A DNA stretch of 64,000 bases, from assembly GCA_947473355.1 (NCBI GenBank), contig CANJCQ010000001.1, forward strand, positions 1 through 64,000. The letters are read 5' to 3'. The translations under genes and the position numbers were made by a program. The stretch is from Sphingomonadaceae bacterium. GTDB taxonomy: Bacteria > Pseudomonadota > Alphaproteobacteria > Sphingomonadales > Sphingomonadaceae. Of this stretch, positions 26,244 to 34,151 are shown in pieces. The notes beneath the pieces were generated by a model. It saw only the letters and a program-made list of their open reading frames with translations. It did no database searches and was not told the DNA's origin. How positions within the stretch are numbered: position 1 is the stretch's first letter; each line of letters starts with the position of its first letter.

Positions 26244-27125
26244 TCAGCCTTTGGGTTTGGACGGCGCGGCCGTCAGGAAGGCGCGAAGCGCATCAGCCGG
26301 GCGGAAGCCCTCGATCACTGCGCCGTCCAATGGGCGCACGATGACCGGCGTTCCTCCAAAGCCATGAGCCTTGGCAAAGGCCTCGTTGGCATTGAGCCCG
26401 CTGGTGTCGCAGGGCCTTGGATTGGCGAGGGCGAGGCCCGAATAGGCGAGGTGCAACGCGGCTTCAGGATTTGGCGAGCACAGCACCCGCTCGGCGTCGC
26501 GGCGGCTTGCCGCGCCGAAGATCGAAATCGGGCGCTCTTCAACCCGTGCGCCGATCGCCTTGAGTTCGGCCGAGAGCCGCTTGCAGTATCCGCAGTGGAA
26601 GTCCGAAAAGACCACTGCCTTAGGGCCATTTGTCGGGCCCCAATGGATCGCGCCATTCGCAGGCAAGCCCGTGAGCGAGACATTCTGCGGCGCGCTGGCG
26701 CGCTGTGGCTGCGCGGCTTCGCTGTCATCTGCGCTATTGCTGTCCTGGCGCCGGGCTGCGCCGGCCGCCAGCAGGTCGGGGTTGAGCGCCAGCAGCCGTG
26801 CTGCCGTCAGATCCTGGCGCGCTTCCATGTCGTAGATGCGCCCGATGACGAGGTACTTGGCCCGCGCATCGGTATAGAACAGCGTCGTTTTCGAGGCGAC
26901 TTCGCACAGGCCGCCGAGGCCCTTGCAAGTGACCGCGTCGATTGGAGTCTTTGGAAGGCGCAGCTTGAGCGCTTCGCGTACCTTGGCGAGATCGGGCGCA
27001 GCATTTGCTGGCGCTGCCAGATGGGCAGCGCCCCAACCGGTCGCTGCGGATAGTGCGACCAGCGCGGCAAGTCCGGCTGCAGCCTTGGCCCAGCGGCGAG
27101 GCCGCAGGGTTGGTTCTTCGATCAT
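26244..27125 (-). CDS. dsbC: DsbC-like thiol-disulfide isomerase of the transfer operon
   Basis: 293 residues with an N-terminal transmembrane or signal segment (AAAGLAALVALSAATGWGAA), a DsbC-type dimerisation-like region (residues 45-120) and a thioredoxin fold carrying FSDFHCGYCKRL (Cys178 and Cys181) and the cis-Pro loop GGTPVIV. It probably isomerises disulfides in the Cys-rich periplasmic TraN, TraU and TraH encoded by the same operon. It overlaps traB by 4 bp. Similar dsbC genes occur between traB and traV in sphingomonad plasmids. Confidence 0.9.
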   Translation of the reverse strand: MIEEPTLRPRRWAKAAAGLAALVALSAATGWGAAHLAAPANAAPDLAKVREALKLRLPKTPIDAVTCKGLGGLCEVASKTTLFYTDARAKYLVIGRIYDMEARQDLTAARLLALNPDLLAAGAARRQDSNSADDSEAAQPQRASAPQNVSLTGLPANGAIHWGPTNGPKAVVFSDFHCGYCKRLSAELKAIGARVEERPISIFGAASRRDAERVLCSPNPEAALHLAYSGLALANPRPCDTSGLNANEAFAKAHGFGGTPVIVRPLDGAVIEGFRPADALRAFLTAAPSKPKG

Positions 27126-28519
27126 TTGGAATTCCTCACATAGACGCCGTCGAGAAAGACGATCTCGACATCGATGCCGGTCGGCATCTCGACGACAGGC
27201 TGGTATTGTTCGGCGCGCTCGATCAGATATTTGCTGACCGTGTCGGCGGCATCGCCCGCGCCCTGGCCGAGCCCGCCGCCGAGAATGTCGCCGGCCGAAA
27301 GCTTGGAGCGGGTGCCATTGGCGTTGGCGGTGACGCCGGAGAAGGTGCTGTTGGCGTTGGCGGAAAAGCCGCGCCCGAACCCGCCGACGATGCCGGCGAG
27401 AAGCGCCTGGCTGATGAGGTTGCCCTCGCGGCTGACAACGCGGCCGCGCACGCCGGACTTGCCGGCAAAGCTGATGAAGCCCTTGACCTCTGAGACCGCA
27501 ACGCGCCCGCCAGGCTGGTCGCAGGTCATCCGCGCCAGCTTCACATAGACCTTCTCCGAGGAGAGGTCGCCGCGCGCGGCGCCATTGACCACGCAGCCCT
27601 GAATGCGGGTGGTCAGCACCTTGCCATTCTTGAGGACCGAACGGGCCGGGCCAGTAATCCTGAGAACCACCGGGAGTGGATCGGTCTGACTGGCGACACC
27701 GGCCGAAGCATCGACGCCAACGATGACCCGAGCCGAGGCGTAGGAATTGGGCGGCAAGTAGTCAGGCGAGTCTTCGATGACGAGCGGCGGCGCGTCAGGG
27801 CGCGACACCTTGAGCCCGTTTGCAGGGGCCTTGTCGGAGGAAAAGCTCATCAGCTTCACTTCGGCCGGCGCCGCGCCGTCCGTGGGCGTAGCGCTTGCCC
27901 CCATGCCTGCTGCTGGCGGCGCAGCTGTGGGCCGCCCGCGCGCATCGTAGCCGCCTGCCTGCGGGCCGTAGGCGGGAACGGGAGTAGTGGGCTGCGCTGC
28001 AGGGGCCGCCTGCGCCCCAAGCTGACCCTTCAGCGCTGTGTTCTCGGCCGATATCGCGTCGATCGCTGCCTGGCCGTCAGTGCGCATGGCCTGGTTCTCG
28101 GCCTTGAGTGCTGCCAGCTGGGCCTCGACTTCACTGCGCGGAAGCTGCGCGTCCTTGAGCGCCTTCTGCTCGCGCGTTACGGCATCGAGGCGATTGCCAT
28201 AGGCTGCCACGAATTCGCGCTGTGACAGATCGCGGTTGACGAGACCGGCGGTGTCGATGGTCTGTGCATCGCCTGACTTGCCGTCCTTCTTCGCGCCGTC
28301 TGATCCGAAGATAAACCAGCTGCCACCGGCGAGCAGCACCGCGCCGATGCCGGCCAGCAGGACCAGTTGGCGTTTGGCAGTCTTTGCGTTCAGCTGGGCA
28401 AGGTCCGCGCCGCTATCGGCGACTTGAGCTTCTGAAGGGCCGGATGCCCCCAGACTGAACATGGTATTCCGCTTGCGTGCCACTTGTTCGAGCGCGGGTT
28501 CATCGGTCGGGTCAGTCAT
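27122..28519 (-). CDS. traB: F-type T4SS core protein TraB (VirB10-like)
   Basis: 465 residues from ATG 28519 (MTDPTDEPALEQVARKR); the upstream 16 codons of open frame overlap traK and are rejected. One transmembrane helix near residues 52-70 (VLLAGIGAVLLAGGSWFIFG) is followed by a coiled-coil (residues 95-170), a Pro/Ala-rich linker and a VirB10-type beta domain (PPNSYASARVIVGVDASAGV, RIQGCVVNGAARGD, QALLAGIVGGFGRG). TraB spans the periplasm and links inner-membrane energy to the TraK/TraV outer core. Length matches F TraB (475). Confidence 0.93.
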   Translation of the reverse strand: MTDPTDEPALEQVARKRNTMFSLGASGPSEAQVADSGADLAQLNAKTAKRQLVLLAGIGAVLLAGGSWFIFGSDGAKKDGKSGDAQTIDTAGLVNRDLSQREFVAAYGNRLDAVTREQKALKDAQLPRSEVEAQLAALKAENQAMRTDGQAAIDAISAENTALKGQLGAQAAPAAQPTTPVPAYGPQAGGYDARGRPTAAPPAAGMGASATPTDGAAPAEVKLMSFSSDKAPANGLKVSRPDAPPLVIEDSPDYLPPNSYASARVIVGVDASAGVASQTDPLPVVLRITGPARSVLKNGKVLTTRIQGCVVNGAARGDLSSEKVYVKLARMTCDQPGGRVAVSEVKGFISFAGKSGVRGRVVSREGNLISQALLAGIVGGFGRGFSANANSTFSGVTANANGTRSKLSAGDILGGGLGQGAGDAADTVSKYLIERAEQYQPVVEMPTGIDVEIVFLDGVYVRNSK

Positions 28520-29261
28520 GGCTGGTCTCCCCATTGGGGCTGACGACAAAGGCAGTCGTGCTGGCACCGGGTTCGAGGGTGGAACTCACAATCGCGACGG
28601 CGAGCGCATCGCGCGGCGCAAGATCGTGCTCGGCAATCGTCAGTACCTTGCTTCCGCGATTGGTGAGGTGGATCACCTTGCCGGCGAGCGATGCGCCACG
28701 GTAATCGGCGATCAGCTGGACTTCGAGCGCGCCGACCCTGGCGGGCAGCGCAGCAGATTGACGCAGTTGGTAGCCGTCGATGGCCACTCCTCCAGCCATG
28801 GCCTGGACGAGGCGGGCCGCAGTCTCTTCGAGCGGTGTTTCGCTTTCCCAGCGGCTTGCATCGCCAATTGCAATCGCCGGATTGGTGATGAAGACCTGCT
28901 GGGCTTCGATCCGCTCGATGGGACACGCGATCTTGTAAACATAGCCCTTCTTGGTTGTGGCGAAGAAGCTGATCCTGGCTGCGGCATAGGTCTCGGGCAC
29001 CGAGATGTAGATGTCCCCACGCACCGGCTCGTTGGTCACCGCAAAGTCATTGTAGGGATAGCCCGTCGAGATCTTCGACACGCTGGCGAACTGGTCGCCA
29101 ACAAGCGCAAACCGGGTGAGCTCGCGCGCCGAGACCGAGCAGGCGATCGATGCGCCATCGGCAGCCTGCTTGTATTGGTCGGCATGAGCCGGGGTCCCCA
29201 ATACCAACGCGAGCAGGGGAAGGGCGGCGGCGTATGGCCGCATTCTCGGGAAGCCGACCAT
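28512..29261 (-). CDS. traK: F-type T4SS outer-membrane core protein TraK (VirB9/secretin-like)
   Basis: 249 residues (F TraK 242) from ATG 29261, whose A is the last base of the traE TAA (TAATG). A signal peptide ends near GTPAHADQ. The mature protein contains IACSVSARELTRFALVGD (the typical N-terminal element with S-x-x-E-x-T-R-I) and GKVIHLTNRGSKVL near the C-terminus. TraK forms the ring of the outer core with TraV and TraB. It overlaps traB by 8 bases. Confidence 0.92.
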   Translation of the reverse strand: MVGFPRMRPYAAALPLLALVLGTPAHADQYKQAADGASIACSVSARELTRFALVGDQFASVSKISTGYPYNDFAVTNEPVRGDIYISVPETYAAARISFFATTKKGYVYKIACPIERIEAQQVFITNPAIAIGDASRWESETPLEETAARLVQAMAGGVAIDGYQLRQSAALPARVGALEVQLIADYRGASLAGKVIHLTNRGSKVLTIAEHDLAPRDALAVAIVSSTLEPGASTTAFVVSPNGETSHD

Positions 29262-29833
29262 TACTGGCCCTCCTTGGTTTTGCTGTCGTTGGAAATCTGG
29301 GCAAACCCGGCCAGCGCGAGGCGCAGGCCCTGGTAAGTCCAGGTGAAGCGAAAACGGCGCTCGTCGCTGGCAATGACCTGCGCGCCGACAAAGGTCTTGA
29401 GCGTTCCCTTGACCTCGGAGGTGAGGCCAGTGGGATCGACCGTCATCGACTTGATGACAAAGGCCTGGGTCACGTCCGAGCCGCGCTGTTCCTCGACGAT
29501 CCTGACGAGATCGGCCTTGAGGCGGCCGTGGCTCGCGGGATCGGCAAGCCCTAGTATCTGTGCCATCCAGTAGTCGAGCCCTTCCGGGCTGCGATTGAGC
29601 AGCATCAGCGCGGCGTCCCGGGTGACGAACTCGAGATATTCCGCGCTGACGCCAGCGCTCGAGATCGTCAGCGGTTTGGAGATGGTCGGAAGCAGGACCA
29701 CTTCGCGGTTGCGGGTGGCGGCAAGTCCGCCGGCTATGGTGAGCGCGATGGCAAGGCTGGCGCTCACCATCGCAAACATGTTGCGCTGGCGCAGCAGCGT
29801 CTGGCTGCGCTCGTGGGAAAATTGGGCGTGCAT
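29261..29833 (-). CDS. traE: F-type T4SS protein TraE (VirB5/VirB8 position)
   Basis: 190 residues (F TraE 188). The N-terminus MHAQFSHERSQTLLRQRNM leads into one transmembrane helix (VSASLAIALTIAGGL), then a periplasmic domain with REVVLLPTISKPLTIS, SAEYLEFVTRDAALMLLNRS and FRFTWTYQGLRLAL, all TraE family elements. TraE is an inner-membrane protein that is structurally VirB8-like and needed for pilus assembly. Its ATG lies 12 bp after the traL stop. Confidence 0.93.
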   Translation of the reverse strand: MHAQFSHERSQTLLRQRNMFAMVSASLAIALTIAGGLAATRNREVVLLPTISKPLTISSAGVSAEYLEFVTRDAALMLLNRSPEGLDYWMAQILGLADPASHGRLKADLVRIVEEQRGSDVTQAFVIKSMTVDPTGLTSEVKGTLKTFVGAQVIASDERRFRFTWTYQGLRLALAGFAQISNDSKTKEGQ

Positions 29834-29845
29834 GAACTTCTCCCC

Positions 29846-30133
29846 TCAACCGGCAAGCAGCCGGCAATGGGAGGGCGGCGTCATTTTGAGGCCGGTCAGT
29901 CCTGCGGGCAGATACCAGTAGGCGGCATGCAAAACCCAGGAGCTAGCGCGTCCCGATTTCGCTTTTCGCAGTGCGAACCAGGCGCCAAACGCAAGGGCGA
30001 TGCCGATAAAGATATGCTGTGCGAGGATTCCCCAGGTGAAGGGGATGATCATTCCGGCGAACTCGTCGAGGGTCCAGAAGCCGATAAGCTCCGGATCGTC
30101 GAGCCTGCGAGGAATGATGTAACGGTCGGTCAT
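29846..30133 (-). CDS. traL: F-type T4SS protein TraL (VirB3-like)
   Basis: 95 residues (F TraL 91). It starts MTDRYIIPRRLDDPELIGFW, the family N-terminus, then has hydrophobic segments (IIPFTWGILAQHIFIGIALAFG and VLHAAYWYLP). TraL is a small inner-membrane VirB3-type protein that works with TraC and TraE in pilus assembly. It lies between the pilin gene and traE in the usual F order. Confidence 0.92.
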   Translation of the reverse strand: MTDRYIIPRRLDDPELIGFWTLDEFAGMIIPFTWGILAQHIFIGIALAFGAWFALRKAKSGRASSWVLHAAYWYLPAGLTGLKMTPPSHCRLLAG

Positions 30134-30164
30134 GATGACGCGCGCCCTCCTTTCCGTGCCGATG

Positions 30165-30491
30165 TCAGATGACGGCGGTGACCACCGAGGTGACGATCGG
30201 CACGCCTGTGCCGACGCCGATGCCGACGCCGACGGGGACCGCGATCTGAGAAAGAGTGAAGCGGCCCGAAGCGAGGCCGATTAGGCCGCCCGCAAGGCTC
30301 AGCACCGTGATGATCTTGCCGCCCGATCCTTCGAGAAAGTCGGTAAACTTGGTGAGCGCTGGCGCGAAGGTCGCATCGGCGCCGGCATAGGCAGCACTTG
30401 CAGCGAGCGTGGCAAAGGCAAAGGCCACGGCGAGGCTCGCAAGCTTGCCGAGACGGGCATCGCCGCGACTGGAGGTTTGGTTGGTGTTCAT
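30165..30491 (-). CDS. traA: Conjugative pilin precursor TraA (VirB2-like)
   Basis: 108 residues from ATG 30491 (MNTNQTSSRGDARLG). The precursor has a long leader with hydrophobic stretch (LAVAFAFATLAASAAYA) and probable cleavage AYA/GAD. The mature ~70 residues have two hydrophobic helices (IITVLSLAGGLIGLAS and IAVPVGVGIGVGTGVPIVTSVV) around a basic loop, as in VirB2/TraA pilins. It is the first gene of the tra operon. The frame reads upstream to 30806 but that part lies in the promoter region. Processing may use the S26 peptidase of the operon. Confidence 0.88.
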   Translation of the reverse strand: MNTNQTSSRGDARLGKLASLAVAFAFATLAASAAYAGADATFAPALTKFTDFLEGSGGKIITVLSLAGGLIGLASGRFTLSQIAVPVGVGIGVGTGVPIVTSVVTAVI

Positions 30492-30689
30492 GGAGTGGCT
30501 TTCCGCTTGAGGTGGCACAGCTTTTGTTTGCTGTATGTTCTCAATGCGGGCGAATTCGGCTGTAGGAAATGGGAAGACAGATTTTTGCCTGGTTTGACGC
30601 TTAAATGGCTTGGCAAAAAGCGCTGGACTCAGCGGATTGCGCAAGGAATCGCCGTTATAGCGCGCCAGATGCCGAAGGGTGCGCCGCTC

Positions 30690-30718
30690 ATGCGCATTGA
30701 TGCGCCATATATGCGCAT
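30690..30718. promoter_or_regulatory. Three helically phased ATGCGC(C)AT repeats in the traA / XRE-regulator divergent region
   Basis: ATGCGCAT at 30690, ATGCGCCAT at 30700 and ATGCGCAT at 30711 repeat every 10-11 bases, one helical turn apart; the first and third are perfect 8-bp palindromes. They lie between traA and the XRE regulator gene, in the only long non-coding stretch of the transfer region. A likely operator array for the XRE protein controlling the tra operon and itself. Confidence 0.5.
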
Positions 30719-30743
30719 ACGAGCGCAGGAGGCGATTCGCTCC

Positions 30744-30759
30744 AGGAACAATATTTCCT
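30744..30759. promoter_or_regulatory. Inverted repeat AGGAA-N6-TTCCT in the same divergent region
   Basis: Perfect 5-bp arms around CAATAT, followed by an AT-rich stretch (GATATTCCTTATATGTTC) that could carry promoter elements for the XRE gene. A candidate second operator or promoter site. Confidence 0.35.
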
Positions 30760-30844
30760 AGATATTCCTTATATGTTCTTTTTTCTTTCCTACAGGCGAA
30801 TAGCATGGATAACTGATGGCATTGCTATTCGATTCGAGGCCCTG

Positions 30845-31318
30845 ATGGACCATCCCTGCCATGACCTTCACCTGAGGATTGCGCGTCTGCTTGAGAGGGC
30901 AGTCAGCGATTCCGGTAAGTCGCAATCCGAAATTGCGCGGCTTGCAGGCATAAAACGAGACACCCTGCACCGCTCGATGAGTGGTAGGCGGCTTGTCCCC
31001 TTGGTCGAAGTCGTAAGGATCCTTGATGCCGCCGGTTTGTCTGGCGTGCAGACACTCCTGTTCATGTTGCTGACTGGCGAAGACTTTGCCCTGACGCGGT
31101 CTGGCACGGCCGCAGCTGAGTTCTTGTGCGAATTGTTCCGGCGTGCGCCGACCGAAATCCTCGAGCAACTCGGTGAAAATGCCGAGGAACTGCGCCCACG
31201 CTGGGCACATGGCACGGCCAAACTGCTCGCCCGCACTCTCGCGCAGCATATTGCCGATCTCAATCGCCGTGGAGATGCGATTGGTGAGCGGTATGCGAAC
31301 TCCCTGTCTGGAACCTGA
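30845..31318 (+). CDS. XRE-family transcriptional regulator of the transfer region
   Basis: 157 residues from ATG 30845, with GAGG about 9 bases upstream; the frame runs to 30773 but the inner start has the better site. A lambda-Cro/XRE helix-turn-helix spans about residues 8-58 (LRIARLLERAVSDSGKSQSE, IARLAGIKRDTLHRSMSG). The C-terminal 90 residues are helical and Leu-rich. Divergent from traA and 6 bases before the AlpA-like gene, it is well placed to control the tra operon through the phased repeats between the two. Whether it represses or activates cannot be told. Confidence 0.8.
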   Translation: MDHPCHDLHLRIARLLERAVSDSGKSQSEIARLAGIKRDTLHRSMSGRRLVPLVEVVRILDAAGLSGVQTLLFMLLTGEDFALTRSGTAAAEFLCELFRRAPTEILEQLGENAEELRPRWAHGTAKLLARTLAQHIADLNRRGDAIGERYANSLSGT

Positions 31319-31324
31319 AACGCC

Positions 31325-31540
31325 ATGACGGTCCAATGTCCGCCTTATCCCCAAACGGCCCAGCAGCTATGCCTCATACGCCTCGAAGAGGTAAAACGGC
31401 GGACGGGTATGTCGAGATCGACGATCTATCGATGGATGCAAGAAGGCAAGTTTCCGCGGGCGCGTTCTTTGGGAGGTCGTATTGCCGCTTGGTCAGAACC
31501 GGAGGTCAATGCTTGGATTCAGGTCGCGCTTGAGGCCTGA
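31325..31540 (+). CDS. AlpA-family DNA-binding protein
   Basis: 71 residues: IRLEEVKRRTGMSRSTIYRW then MQEGKFPRARSLGGRIAAWSE and EVNAWIQ, a canonical AlpA/excisionase-type winged helix. These proteins act as excisionase-like or transcriptional regulators on mobile elements. It follows the XRE gene by 6 bases, so the two form a regulatory operon next to the transfer genes. No adjacent integrase is present in the window. Confidence 0.85.
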   Translation: MTVQCPPYPQTAQQLCLIRLEEVKRRTGMSRSTIYRWMQEGKFPRARSLGGRIAAWSEPEVNAWIQVALEA

Positions 31541-31669
31541 TCATAAGGTAACTGTAGTCAATGCCACATTGAAAGTGGGTGGCAGCTAAGTTCGTGAGTT
31601 GACGAAGGGCTGTACTCCCCACCGCTGCGTTTTTGAACTCGCTGGGCACTGCAGTGTTGGCGCGTTGGC

Positions 31670-32232
31670 GTTATTGCAGCGGTTCAGAGCCAGGCCGAAC
31701 GTCAACTTGCCGCCTCCACGGTCAAGATCGGTGTCGAGAAAGCACACCGCTTCCCGAGCGCGTTACTGCTCAGCCAGATCGGCATTTGCGGCACTAATGC
31801 CGGTGACCATTTCAATCCGTCGAAATTGTCTGAGATCGCACTGCCCGGCCTCACCTGGAATTTCCTCGACTACGGCCGCAACTCGGCGGCGGTCAGCGGC
31901 GCCGAAGCGGGACGCGATGCGGCGCTTGCCAATACCGGGCGCAGGTGCTTGTCGCGTTGCAGGACGCGGAAGGAGCACTTCACCGGTGTGGAGCGGTGCG
32001 GACCGTGTTTTCGCGTTTGGTTGACGAAGCCAGGTATGTGGCAGAGATCGCGAGGTTGCAGAGTATGCGCGCGCCGTCGGGGGGCCGGCTCGCCAATCGA
32101 GGCGAAGGAGGCGAGCGGCAGATGATCGGCGCGCAACTGGCTGAAGCTAACGATCGTGCCGAGCTGACAATGGCCTATGTGACGCTGGCCAATGCGTTCG
32201 GTCTTGGCTGGAAGTCAGAGGCACACTCGTAA
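31670..32232 (+). pseudogene. Frameshifted 3' remnant of a TolC-family outer-membrane efflux gene
   Basis: Two reading frames join into the C-terminal part of a NodT/TolC-like outer membrane factor. From about 31670 one frame reads AASTVKIGVEKAHRFPS, then SEIALPGLTWNFLDYGRNSA and AVSGAEAGRDAALA. From about 31933 a second frame reads LVALQDAEGALHRCGAVRT, ARYVAEIARLQSMRA and AYVTLANAFGLGW to a stop at 32232. At 31932/31933 the text reads gccaatac where a single extra G (gccgaatac) would restore the family's A-E-Y and the frame, so one base was probably lost. The N-terminal part is missing upstream. An EmrAB-type pump lies 15 kb away without an outer-membrane partner. Confidence 0.75.
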
Positions 32233-32269
32233 TGAACAATGGCATCGCGCCAATTTTTGAGGGGATCGG

Positions 32270-32923
32270 ATGACTGAACAGCATCACGGCCCTGGCCGAC
32301 CGACAAGCGACCAGTCGGCCCAGATCACTGATCGCATTGTTTATGCGTCGTGGCAGGTGCTGCTGGATGTGGGGCCGGAGCATTTTACGGTTAATCGGAT
32401 CGCGCCCGTTGCCCATGCCAGCAAGCAGACCATTTATGCGCGCTTTACCGGAAAACTCGATCTGCTTCAGACGGTCCTGGCGAGCCGCTGCGGCATGATC
32501 TTCGTCGAGATGCTCAAGCTGACGGACACGGATGATATTCAGTTAGCTTTTACGGATCTGGCGCGCCGCGCAGTCAGGTCTTTGACCGAGCCAGAGGTGC
32601 GCATGGTGGATCGGCTTGTCGACTGGATCGACAGCAACTTGGCCGAAGGCAGCAGCTTCCCCACCCGTAGCGCCGTCTACGGTCAGTTGCACGAGCAGGT
32701 CAGCCGACATTTGTTCCATGCGATGGAGCACTGGGCCATCATCATAGACGATGTTCCGAGCGCCGCAGCTTTCTGGCTCGACGGCCTGATCGGCCATATT
32801 CGCGGCCTTCCACTGGAGGGCGTCCAGTGGGACGAATGGCCATCAAACTACACTCGCTATTTCCTACGAGCAGTTTGCCAAGTACCTCAGGATCTGGGCC
32901 CATCAATCAGAGCCGGCAGATGA
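32270..32923 (+). CDS. TetR-family transcriptional regulator
   Basis: 217 residues, ATG start with GAGGGGAT upstream. An N-terminal TetR helix-turn-helix covers residues about 20-65 (ASWQVLLDVGPEHFTVNRIA then HASKQTIYARFTGKLDLLQT). The C-terminal ligand domain is helical. It lies just downstream of the TolC remnant and upstream of the dioxygenase region, convergent with the latter. It could have regulated the lost efflux gene or the catabolic cluster. Bases 32924-33194 after it show no gene or clear structure. Confidence 0.88.
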   Translation: MTEQHHGPGRPTSDQSAQITDRIVYASWQVLLDVGPEHFTVNRIAPVAHASKQTIYARFTGKLDLLQTVLASRCGMIFVEMLKLTDTDDIQLAFTDLARRAVRSLTEPEVRMVDRLVDWIDSNLAEGSSFPTRSAVYGQLHEQVSRHLFHAMEHWAIIIDDVPSAAAFWLDGLIGHIRGLPLEGVQWDEWPSNYTRYFLRAVCQVPQDLGPSIRAGR

Positions 32924-33194
32924 TGGTTCACTTTGATTGTTTGGAATGTCTGCTTCACTATTCCGTTACCCGAAAAGCGGACAGGCCGCTCTCCGGGTAC
33001 CGACGGAAGTTGCATCGGGTTACGTGCGTCAAGTTCAGCAAATTGGCGATCATGATGCTGGTCATGCGGCTAAGCATAGTATCTGCGGTCCCTGAGCAAT
33101 TTGGCGCAGGGAAATAGGCTTCTTTCCATGCACCAGGTGGTGATTGACCTGTCAGATCGTCCGATGATTTCGATCACTTGGGGCGTGGTCGTGT

Positions 33195-34106
33195 TCAGGG
33201 CAAATCTGTTCCGTGTCCGGTCTGCACGATGATACGGTCATCCTTTGCCGGAACAAAGAATTCAGCTGTATGGATGCCGAAATCCCGGCCCCGGCTGCAT
33301 CGCTCGCGCAGTTCGAAACGGGTTTCGGCGAAAAGGAACCAGTCCTCGCTCAAGCGCTGTAGATGGTCGACCTGGCGCACCTCGTAGCGAGCGAAGAATT
33401 CCCGCAAGTAAGTTCGGTAGTCCGCCTTGCTCTCGATGCCGATCAGCGTGCCGGTGTCCGTGACGTAGTCTCGGATGTTCGCCTGGACTCCGTCATTCAT
33501 CGTCTCGAGAACAGCTTCAACACTATTGGCGCGGTAACCATCGAGGAATTGCTTGTGCAGTGCCAGCAATTGGCGGCGGCCATCAAAGCCGGAAAGTGGT
33601 GGCCCTTCGGGCGAGGGACCGGCGCCCAGTTTTTCGCGCGGGGTCATCACCCATACCAGTTCACCGGTGATGCCCTTGCCTTTTGACACCGGGAACACGC
33701 CGATGGTGACGCTGTTGGTGACCTTACCTTCAGGATTATTCTCGCGGACCCGACCGGTGTTGACGCCGACCTGGAAATCATACCACCCGCCACGGATCTC
33801 GCTCACCAGTTCGACATTCAGCAGGTCGCTGCGCCCGCGTACGAAGACATAGCATTCACGCACGCCCGCGAAGGTGGTGGTGAGCGGAGACCTGACGCTA
33901 CCGTCGGGCAGGATTTCCGGAACGATAGTGTATGCCAGCGGTTCCTTGTCGACCAGCGTGGTCATCAGCCTGTCGACATTGCCGACGAATTCGGCCTCCA
34001 TGTGAGTCCAGGCCTCGTTGCCGGCATGGATCGAAGCCAGCGCGTAGCGACGCAGCAGTTCCGGATCGATGTCGATGACCTTCATTTCACGCGCCTTTTC
34101 AAACAT
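33195..34106 (-). CDS. NTF2/SnoaL-like double-domain protein of the dioxygenase cluster
   Basis: 303 residues (alternative start at 34085, MKVIDIDPELL). Two NTF2-like halves are suggested: residues about 15-155 (ALASIHAGNEAWTHMEAEFV, LLNVELVSEIRGGWYDFQVG) and residues about 185-300 (HKQFLDGYRANSVEAVLETM, EFFARYEVRQVDHLQRLSED, FELRERCSRGRDFGIHTAEF). NTF2-like folds serve as small isomerases, hydratases or binding proteins in degradation pathways. It follows the first TauD-like gene in the same direction by 45 bases, so it is probably co-transcribed and acts on the same substrate. Confidence 0.65.
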   Translation of the reverse strand: MFEKAREMKVIDIDPELLRRYALASIHAGNEAWTHMEAEFVGNVDRLMTTLVDKEPLAYTIVPEILPDGSVRSPLTTTFAGVRECYVFVRGRSDLLNVELVSEIRGGWYDFQVGVNTGRVRENNPEGKVTNSVTIGVFPVSKGKGITGELVWVMTPREKLGAGPSPEGPPLSGFDGRRQLLALHKQFLDGYRANSVEAVLETMNDGVQANIRDYVTDTGTLIGIESKADYRTYLREFFARYEVRQVDHLQRLSEDWFLFAETRFELRERCSRGRDFGIHTAEFFVPAKDDRIIVQTGHGTDLP

Positions 34107-34151
34107 CCGACCAGATGATGCCGGTTAACTGGTGGGGCAACTGGGGGATAC

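Noticed and set aside
23654..26344. Long plus-strand open frame (about 896 codons) opposite traC and traV
   Set aside because: It lies antisense to two clear tra genes, has high-GC shadow composition and no recognisable motifs.
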